Positions 56,046 through 64,000 of a stretch of DNA of 64,000 bases are shown here, piece after piece; the stretch's first letter is position 1, and every line of letters begins with the position of its first letter. The DNA is from Orobanche coerulescens (taxonomy: Eukaryota; Streptophyta; Magnoliopsida; Lamiales; Orobanchaceae). The DNA is taken from contig CM065818.1 in assembly GCA_033398695.1 (NCBI GenBank), forward strand, positions 36,914,001-36,978,000. Direction: 5' to 3'. A program made the position numbers and the translations under genes. The notes beneath the pieces are model-generated. The model made no database searches. It was not told the DNA's origin and was given only the letters and a program-made list of their open reading frames with translations.

Positions 56046-57549
56046 CCTCTCGATAGACGGAGTAAAAAAATGAGTATTTAGTTTAATATTCAAGTGCTTA
56101 GATAAGTTTCTCTACTGCTTATATAGATAGATTACATCGTCGCTATTATACAAATATATTGTCTTTTATGTCCACAAATAATAATTCTTCATTACATTTT
56201 TAGGTATGTTATATATGCATCTTAAGTCGTAATTATGACAAGATGATTAATTTAGTATATTTTTCATCAAAAATGAGCAAGAAACAAGTGAATTATATTC
56301 TACTCTAAGTTAATATAATTTATTTATGTAAGGAGAAAATTATGTTTTACACCTTTAATCAACTCACACGCCTATCTCGTCCGATTAATCCTCTTTCATC
56401 TAATTCGTCTACATACATTAATTTAATATATAATATACGTATATAACTTCTTCATTTCCAAAAATTCTTAAAAATTATGTCATGTTTTACATGTCAAACA
56501 TTTTGTTAAGTAACGAAACAAAGTTAAAGCTAAAGTCGAATATGTCTACTATTTTAGAAATGCTCGAATATGAAAGACAAAAAGCAAGACGTCTCTCGTA
56601 ATGCAAAACAAGTATTCCTTCACGGTTCATTTAGGTAGTACCCTTTTCAAATGTACTTATTAGTGTTATGCCAAAAAAACCCCCCAAAACGAAAAAAAAA
56701 AAAAAAACACAAAACCGGTAACTGAAATAAAAACCGGAATTTTGATTTTCCATACTTAAAAGTGATTTTTTCCAACTGGGTTCAATTTTGCATGAAAAGA
56801 ATGAACCAAATTGATTAGTCTTTTAATTATAATTAATTTTATAAATCATAATGTAACAATTTTTGTAATTAAGTAATTTACTTCTCAAAGTGACATTCAT
56901 TTCATTAAAAAAATTGTAATTTGAGGATTAGAATTTAGGTTAATTCCAAGTATGAGAGAATTCAAATCAACATAATGCAAGCAGTTTTTTTGCGTATTTG
57001 CCACTTTCTTTGTTCACTTACAACTCCATTCTTGCACACGAGTTCACAAAGTTTTGCTCCGAGTAGATATCGTTCCAATTTAAAGAAGGACCAAATTTTA
57101 TGCCCCCACTCTTGAGGCTTGCCGACCAACTCCAGTCCGATAGAGGAAAAGAAAGTCCTTCTAAACATGACTAGGTTTCATATGGAACATACTGTTCTTG
57201 CTATACAGTTGAGCCTACAATTTTTGATCATAAATCAACAGAGGATTGCATGTTATTCCACCACCTGTGAAAAACGTGCTATTGTAGATACTTCTATGGT
57301 TATACTTGAGGGACCCAAGATCCTCAGATATCCTAAATCAAAATCTTGATGATTCATGCAGATTTATGTACTTTGTCGATGTCCCGGCATCATTTCTCAG
57401 CCTCTACCAAATGGCAAAGAAAAACTTGAAGATCCTTTGATGGGCTCTTAATCAAATATATCATTCATATTTCTTCTAGTAAACTTTTATTGAATGGGCT
57501 TACTCCTGTAACGGCACTATATCAGGTTTTATTACATGAATAAAGGTGA

Positions 57550-57596
<47 letters not shown>

Positions 57597-57632
57597 TGTG
57601 TGTGTGTGTGTAAACACAAAAAGGTGAATCTA
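56046..57632. other. Intergenic, no gene recognised
   Basis: AT-rich. An A-rich tract at about 56692-56706 and a (GT)n microsatellite at 57552-57611 are the only clear structures. Around 57120-57340 the sequence is less AT-rich with short open frames, but I see no family. Confidence 0.6.
57552..57611 (+). repeat. (GT)n microsatellite
   Basis: About 30 GT units with one TATG interruption. Confidence 0.95.
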
Positions 57633-57713
57633 TTACCAGCTAGCAAAATTGACTTCAATATTTTCCTGTATTCCTCTAAACAAAGGCAGTTTCACTTTTG
57701 CAGGTTGTTTCAT
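57633..57713 (-). CDS. Candidate terminal exon of the TPX2-type gene
   Basis: Minus strand: acceptor GGTGGCAG, then 81 nt in phase 0 with the last placed exon (58194), reading MKQPAKVKLPLFRGIQ and ending SW with TAA at 57633-57635. It does not resemble the TPX2 C-terminus I know, so it may be chance. Confidence 0.25.
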   Translation of the reverse strand: MKQPAKVKLPLFRGIQENIEVNFASW

Positions 57714-57899
57714 CTGCCACCAGTAAAAATAGGAAAACATTTGTGTGACCATATAACATCATGGAGTTGATGGCTGTCAGTCTTAATTTACTCTAGCAAA
57801 AAAGTACTGCTAAAGACAAGGAACAAGTATGTATTTTTTTTTTAAACTGCAACAATCAAGACGGCGAGTCATGTTCCATGATGTACGCGTTGAAATCAC

Positions 57900-58180
57900 G
57901 TAATGTAATATGGCTATAGCAATTATTTCAACTCATCGTTGTCTCATCATATTTTTCATGTAACTTACACGATGTTGACGGTTTCGGAACTTCATCTCAT
58001 TTTCCTTCATATGAAGGTTGCGACAGGAAGGGCATCCGGTGTAAAACTTTGCCACTTTGTTTTTGCATGAATTTATAGTGTTAACTAATTACACAATTAA
58101 TTGATGCTATATTCTTCATGCCACCGACCCCAACATAGTTGGGATTAAGGTGCAGTTAATGATGATGAAAGAATCAAGAA
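57900..58180 (+). mobile_element. Probable SINE/LINE-type retroposon tail
   Basis: GACAGGAAGGGCATCCGGTG near 58022, then CGACCCCAACATAGTTGGGA and TTAAGGTGCAG near 58125-58155, followed by a short (GATGAT) tail. This arrangement is typical of 3' ends of some plant retroposons. The 5' limit and target duplication are not determined. It sits in the 3' part of the TPX2-type gene, probably in an intron. Confidence 0.45.
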
Positions 58181-58193
58181 GGCAAATCATTAC

Positions 58194-61068
58194 CTCATTT
58201 CCTTTATGAAAGCGACCCCATCTGTTCTCTTTTGACCCCTTAGAAAAATAATTTATTCAAAATAAGCATCTTAAATAAAATGATCTAATATAACAGAAAA
58301 GAGTCTTGATGTACCTTTGCTGATGTGCTGAGGGACCATGGTTCTTTGGGGTCGGGCTGTGTTTCACATGCCAGAGAGAGCTTCAGCAAAAGAGAGATTA
58401 ATCATCACAAAATGCAATTTCCGTCAATTATACTAGAGAGAAGAGCACTATAAGCATGACAAACACAGATGCTTGAGAATGAGATTAGAACCACATTTTA
58501 TGTATGTAGTCTACAAATTTAGACGAATCATTCATTTCTGCTTCTTGGAAGAGATTATATGGAGAAGACGGCAATATTTATGTCACCTTGTTGAATTGTT
58601 CGGTTGGAGGATTATTTTGAGATCTCGTCTCCGTTTGGAACTTAAATTCCTGTGAAGCAGGATAGACAATTGTGCTTCGATATTTTTCAAAATAACTAAT
58701 AATACTTGCAACTATAAACAAATTTCCATATGTCAACTACCATTGGTACTGTGGTTTCCTTTTTGAAATTCTGTAAAATCCCAATATCCCCCTTGCTTGA
58801 TAATATCTGCAATAAAAGATGCAGTGAATTATGTTTATGATGTCGGCATAAAAAATTTTGGTAAAAAAAAAAAACGATTTCAGATGCTACCTTCTTATTG
58901 AGAGGGAGAGCCTTGAAGCTGTGAGATGACTGGCAACCATCTGGCCTTGAAGTAATATCACTCATGAGGCTGGCTCTGACGCAAAGAAGACATTACAAGT
59001 TAAGGGAGAGAAGGGGCCCAAATGGTGTCATGAAACATGTAATAACACTGAAGCAAAAATCAAACTTCCAGACCGAGGTAAGAAAAGTTAAAAAAACAAG
59101 AAAAGGTTTGACTAGCCTCTATATGCATACAGTTAAATGAGCTAAGTGGTCAACAACATTCACATATTAACCAAAAGCAGGCAAGAAGACCTACAATTTA
59201 TGAGTGCCACAAGTTTGGAGAAAAATAATAGAGGAGTCAAGAAGGATCAGGGACTGGAAACAACTGCATGATGAACTGAACACAATCAGCATCTGGAAAT
59301 ATTACCTTCCAGGTTCTCTGCTCCCACAATCTGTGGTTAAGTTAGTAGTCAACATGTGTGAGTCCTGCCACGTGATGATAAAAAGAAGACAAGAAAACAT
59401 CATCAACACATCTCAACTACTGGTAAAGAGTAGTTGCATGCTAGATTGGAGCTGAGTCCAAACTCTAAAGTCTACACACAGTATACTAAAGCTAGAATAA
59501 CAAGGAACAATTCAAAGAGCACTATTTTTATTACAGGCAGGCACTCTTTCTCATAAAAATATATTCATTAAAATTATAAGTGTATCTATTATACAAACAA
59601 ATTATATAAATCTTATTACAATCATGTCTTGGAAAATCAATAAACAACCTTATTAGAACGATTCAAAGGTACTGCAGACTTTGAACTTGCTGAGCTATGT
59701 TGCAAAGCCCTCTCCGACGTCTTCAAGTGAAATTCCTGGCACCAATTTACAAAAGAAAGAGCAAGGAAATTCACATAAAATGAAACCTGCCTGAATTATT
59801 ACCTAATTCCAACCGACTCACTTGAAAAATCGGTATTCGAGGAGTGCTTCTCTTTGGTAGCAATGAAGGTGCTTCAAGGATCTGGAAAAAATAGTCATGA
59901 CTTAGATCTGAATATCATAGTACAACTTCAAGTTACACAAGGTTGACACTAACTTTTCTATTAAGTGGAAGAGCTTTAAATCTACGAACAGTTGAAGTCA
60001 CATTTTCATCTTTACTATTTTTTCCCCTGAAATTCAACCATCGAGACATTCAAACGTCAATAGAACTTCTCTGTGCACCAAAAATGTGCCACAATAAATG
60101 AACAGAACCCTCACAGGAATGGATCAAACCAACCTAGTCCTCTGGGCCCTGTGTGCCGTTTCAAGATCCGGATCTCTAGGAATTGTGATCCTTGCCTTAG
60201 CGTGAATCATGTTTCCACCAAGGAGTTCATCCTACCAAATTTGAATAGATATATAATTATAAAAAGTATAATACAATTATACAAATCATAAAAGCTTTTG
60301 CTTGGTCCCCTGTTAGTAGCATCAATAATTTGAAAATGCATGGGGAAAAAATTCAAGGCATTTCCTAAAGTAAATTTTTTAAGGGTGATAATATCATGAT
60401 CCAGAAGTATATTAACATACCCGCTTGGATGCCTTATGAACAAAACTAGTCTGCTGCAGCTGCACTGTAGCCACAACCTGTGAAGTAGAGTTATAAGCTT
60501 CTGTGAAATACTAAAAATAGAAAAGGAAATCCACAACACTCTTGATCAACTTGTATCAACTGACAGGAATATTCATGCCTGACATGAAAACTCTATGTCC
60601 AAATTAAGAAAAACAAATTATATATAATATATTCAACCAATGGGATGTTATGCAGGAGCTAAAGGAACCCAAGTTCTTGTGCCAACTACACATGCTGCTC
60701 AGAGATAACTAAACAAATAATCGTTGTTATCACATCGACGACCAGTCGCCGACAAGTCGCCCCCAAAAAACTAGTCAGTGAACGACTTACTCAGTTTGAT
60801 GATGGTGGGCTTAACCTGGATCCGACCCAGTACTAAACGACAGACCCAACCCGGCCCAGTGTTAAAAAAAGAATAGTACGCGTTCAAAACATAAAACGCA
60901 TTAGAAACCCTATCCCCTTCTCTAAAGTGGCAACTGCCGCGACTCAACATCCAAATCCGTCGTTCAAATCCATCCGCCAGCATCGTCTTCCATCATTTTC
61001 CTCGTCTTCCGGCCGGCATCCTTCTCCTTCTAGTCTCCCTCCGGTATGTATAACTATAAATGTGTATT

Positions 61069-61109
<41 letters not shown>

Positions 61110-61369
61110 AATTGATTATGGTGGAAACTCCCTTAATAGTGAAATTTAGAAACCAATCTATACCTGTTGCATTATTAGGCAATTTCATTGCATATTTGTT
61201 ATTATTTGTTGCATCAAGCTGGTCGCTAGTATATGCAACAATAATGCAATAAAAAAATACATAAATGCATATAATCCTACTCATCTACAACCGTTAGATC
61301 ACTAATATCAATGGCCTATAAAAGTTTCTAGATTTCACAAGGTAATTAGTTTTCATATGATATATTTCC

Positions 61370-61402
<33 letters not shown>

Positions 61403-63770
61403 AGTGACGCGTTCTATGCAGTACCAATATTAGATGTAGTACTTTACAGTACTAATTTATGCATGAGTTTTGTACTAATTATGCATGAAATATATGTATT
61501 TCGTGCATCAAAATTTCAATGCATTACTTTACAGTACTAATTTATGCATGAGTTTTGTACTAATTATGCATGAAATATATGCATTTCGTGCATTAAAATT
61601 TCAATGCATTAAAATATGCAATATATGAATCAAAATATTGATGCATTAAAATATTAGATTATATGCATCAATTTTTTGTGAGAATTAATGCATTGAAATT
61701 TTAATGCACGAAATGCATATATTTCATGCATAATTAGTACAAAACTCATGCATAAATTAGTACTGTAAAGTACTGCATCTAATATTGGTACTGCATAGAA
61801 CGCGTCCCTATATATATATATATATAGTGTAACTTTATTTTCAGAACCCTGTTAAGTGCGAGAACTGCGAGAACCACTTTTTGTACTCCTAATAATACAT
61901 AATGTACATCATGTCAATGCATACAACCCCTGTTGATCATAACCCCTACTATATAGTAGGGGTTACATATATAGTAGGGGTTATCATTAGTAAGGGCTAT
62001 TATAGTAGGGGTTATCATCAGTAGGGGTTATCTCCCGTAATAAAAATTATATTTTACTATAATACCCTTTTGAATTAATAATATTTTTTTAATATTTAAA
62101 AAAATCTCATTGGTTTAGAGGAGTTCTCGCAGTTCTCGCATTTAAGAGAGTTCTGAAAATAAAACCCCTATATATATATATTATGTAACATATACATATG
62201 TTAATTTAGTATATAACATATGTTAATTTAATATACTGTTAATACTAATACAATTTTAATGTTTTGACTTTTAATTATATGAACTGAACTTGTAAGTTAT
62301 ACTATGCATTTTGTCTTTCTTAAAAGTTCACTCGCTTCAGTACTTCACTGCCGTAGCTACTGCCTACTGGCTGCTGCCATTATTTTGTAGTGACTAATGA
62401 GCTATTAGGGATTATTTGTTGAATTTGAACTTATTATCATGTTAGTATTGTTGAATTTGAACTTATATTGTTATGTTTAATTAAGTCATACATTCAATCT
62501 AGTAAATATATGTATATGAAAGACTTGTCGACTAGTCACGACTAGTCGGGCCGACTTGTCGACCAGTATTCTCGAAGGTACTCGCTCGACTCGTCGTCGT
62601 GATGACCATGCAAATAATAGTCTCCACAGATAGGATATTTCAGTCATCAACACGACCAGAATTATTTAGCCGTTAAAAAATAAAGCAGGCATTTGCTAGC
62701 AAGAATTTTATCTACTCTGTTCCATATGAACTTACAACAGGAACTTCATGATAAGGAGCAAGGCATTACATGAAGATTCCCCAGTAGCTATCGACTTACC
62801 GCAGCTAATAGATCCAGCCACAAACAAGGCTCATAAAAGTTTAATAATAGAACCAATGCAGAGAATAAAACTCAGGCATTAAAATATAAATGAAGAAAAC
62901 TATTCTTTACCTTTCGCAGAAGACCCCCCTCAAGCTTTTGCCTTTTTGCAGCTTGATTCTCAACGACACAAGTGCTGATAGCGGTTTTAGATGTTTGATC
63001 CAAGACAGACACACATGACCTAGCATTTGGAGTAACGAAGATCTTACACTAACGACTATGCATAAAAAACTAATGTAATGGACCCTCCATGTGATTGACA
63101 AAATGATACATCAATAGATTGTTGAGGCCTTGATAATTAATGGGAGAAACTTTTTTCCAAAAGAAAATTAAATGATATGATCAGCAGTTTCTGGTATTCA
63201 AACACCTCCATATTTAAAGATAACACATGGTAAACTTATCACTGAAAATAACACATCAACCGTTTTTCCATCCAACTGCTCTTGTAACATCACTTACTAC
63301 ATTGGAATAAGGAAGATAATCACCTGGAACGACCAGATTGGAAAGGGCGATTTTGCTTGGCCAATTGACTTGTTGTTGGCTTCATAAGAGTTGAAGTCCT
63401 TGGTAAAGCAGGCTTCTTGGACAGCTCAGTTTGATTTTCTGAGTTTACAGTATTCACCATGTGATTGTAGAAGGCTAACCCTGCATCAATACAAGATTCA
63501 AGATTTTATTTTTATATCTTATAGGAAGACATAATTTTAAGCAGGAAAAAAGAATTTATCCGAGGCCCACAAGAACAAGTGCTCACCAAATTTTCAGACT
63601 GGAACTAAAATGACAAAAATAAAGCATAAGAGGAAAAAATCTTGAGGAAATAGGACTGAACCCTTCACATGAAACCATCAAGTAAGAATGCTGACCTGGG
63701 GGTAACTTCAGGGGTTGATTCTGGCTGCCAATATCAACAGAGGAGGAAGTTCTCATATCCTGTCCTTCAC
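58194..63770 (-). CDS. TPX2/TPXL-type spindle protein gene, 3' part (5' end outside window)
   Basis: Exons on the minus strand, in transcription order: 63696-63770, 63324-63480, about 62911-63048, 60421-60477, 60134-60231, 59954-60026, 59822-59881, 59649-59735, 58891-58975, 58741-58806, 58587-58649, 58315-58380, 58194-58238. Most have GT..AG borders with matching phases. Key peptides: TLMKPTTSQLAKQNRP, ENQAAKRQKLEGG, KARITIPRDPDLETAHRAQR, RRFKALPLNRK, ILEAPSLLPKRSTPRIP, EFHLKTSERALQHSS, SFKALPLNKK, ILSSKGDIGILQNFKKETTV, EFKFQTETRSQNNPPTEQFN, GSKENRWGRFHKGNE. Plant TPX2 organises spindle microtubules and activates Aurora kinase; this is its central importin/TPX2 region. Joining exon 63324-63480 to the next is out of phase by one base. 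A DEL-EEL-type exon between 59649 and 58975 was not found, and the final exon is uncertain. TPX2 proper or a TPX2-like paralogue cannot be decided. Confidence 0.8.
61108..61366. mobile_element. MITE 1 with about 47-bp imperfect inverted repeats
   Basis: The left end AGGAATTGATTATGGTGGAA, on to GTGAAATTTAGAAAC, is mirrored by the right end (complement AGGAAATATATCATATGAAA, on to GTGAAATCTAGAAAC). It is embedded in (TA)n sequence, which obscures any TA duplication. Confidence 0.65.
61403..61809. mobile_element. MITE 2, long fold-back palindrome
   Basis: About 150 bp at the left (AGTGACGCGTTCTATGCAGT, then ACTTTACAGTACTAATTTAT) is the near-perfect reverse complement of the right end (to ATAGAACGCGTCCCT). 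An internal direct duplication of TTTATGCATGAGTTTTGTAC lies at about 61456-61570. Flanked by TATATA on both sides. A transcript would form a long hairpin. Confidence 0.85.
61830..62170. mobile_element. MITE 3 with TTTTATTTTCAGAAC-type ends
   Basis: Left TTTATTTTCAGAACCCTGTT followed by GCGAGAACTGCGAGAACC, mirrored at the right (GAGTTCTCGCAGTTCTCGCA, then TTCTGAAAATAAAACC). The core holds several GTAGGGGTTATCAT repeats (61944-62030). Confidence 0.8.
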
Positions 63771-64000
63771 CTATAAGATGCACAAAAACAGGGTCAGAAG
63801 TTAGGTGATATCACTTGGATCGAGCTTATATAAATTCTGAAGTCAGTAACAATATAATTGTGCTAAAAAGGAGGAAAAAAATAGAATATATTGAAAAATT
63901 CATCTTTTAAAGAGAAACCCCAAAATGAGGTCAGTTGCCATTACAAATCGTAAAACATATAGCACTGGAAAAGGAGAGTGGGTGGGGGAAGTTCTGAGCA
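63771..64000. other. Intron sequence of the TPX2-type gene
   Basis: Upstream of the first placed exon. AT-rich; no further exon recognised before the window ends. Confidence 0.5.

Larger units (their letters stand above)
60733..62605. mobile_element. DNA transposon insertion in the TPX2-type intron (non-autonomous)
   Basis: The left edge CATCGACGACCAGTCGCCGA and the complement of the right edge (CACGACGACGAGTCG) form imperfect inverted repeats. Both subterminal regions carry ACTAGTCG / GACAAGTCG motifs, hAT-like. No target duplication was identified. Inside, 60896-61045 looks like a leader and first exon (SFKSIRQHRLPSFSSSSG) ending in a GGTATG donor, without continuation. Three MITEs are nested in it. 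Confidence 0.45.

Noticed and set aside
57546..57770. 74-codon frame starting with Cys-Val repeats
   Set aside because: Translation of the (GT)n microsatellite.
1..64000. tRNA, rRNA, organelle-derived DNA
   Set aside because: Scanned by eye for the characteristic tRNA and rRNA motifs and plastid genes; none seen apart from tRNA-complementary primer sites.

Overview
The window is nuclear DNA of a flowering plant, most likely a eudicot. The evidence is spliced genes with GT..AG introns, plant-type LTR retrotransposons (Tork/TAR-like copia, Tekay-like chromovirus, Tat-like Ty3 element), BED-finger hAT transposons with 8-bp target duplications, several MITEs, and recognisable plant protein exons (rhomboid-like protease, plastid-type ribosomal protein L28, TPX2-type spindle protein). 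No rRNA, tRNA or CRISPR was seen, and nothing prokaryotic or organellar.

Layout. 1-2812: a decayed rhomboid-like protease gene (minus strand) whose last intron carries a 1.2-kb hAT-like MITE with a perfect 8-bp TSD. 3685-4562: the last exon of a bL28 ribosomal protein gene and an unrecognised exon, both minus strand. 4750-12018: retrotransposon debris, comprising the 3' end and 3.08-kb LTR of one Ty3-type element, a 5'-truncated copia element with its 3' LTR, and a small reversed LTR piece. 12089-16262 and 17336-21513: two almost identical complete hAT transposons. The first has one nonsense codon in its transposase. In the second I can follow an uninterrupted four-exon, 676-residue transposase. 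22052-27012: a decayed, internally deleted hAT of another family, interrupted by a 2.76-kb solo LTR with TSD. 27119-27881: exons of an unrecognised gene.

28075-56045 is a nest. A short hAT derivative (B) was hit by a copia element (28475-55728). The copia 5' LTR was then hit by a Tekay-like Ty3 element (29849-47980), and the integrase of that element was hit by a Tat-like Ty3 element (36031-46780, TSD GACAT). The Tekay 3' LTR and part of the copia 5' LTR were later fused by a deletion with about 4 bp of microhomology. The Tat element carries, downstream of pol, an antisense gene for a 'putative gypsy-type transposon' protein, preceded on the antisense strand by a TATA motif nearly identical to the one in its own LTR.

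57633-64000: the 3' half of a TPX2/TPXL-type gene (minus strand; 5' end outside the window). At least 13 exons are placed, and one 2.4-kb intron is filled with a DNA transposon and three fold-back MITEs. Apart from this gene and possibly the second hAT, nearly every coding region is broken by stops or frameshifts. The window is therefore mostly a record of successive insertions rather than a set of cooperating genes.
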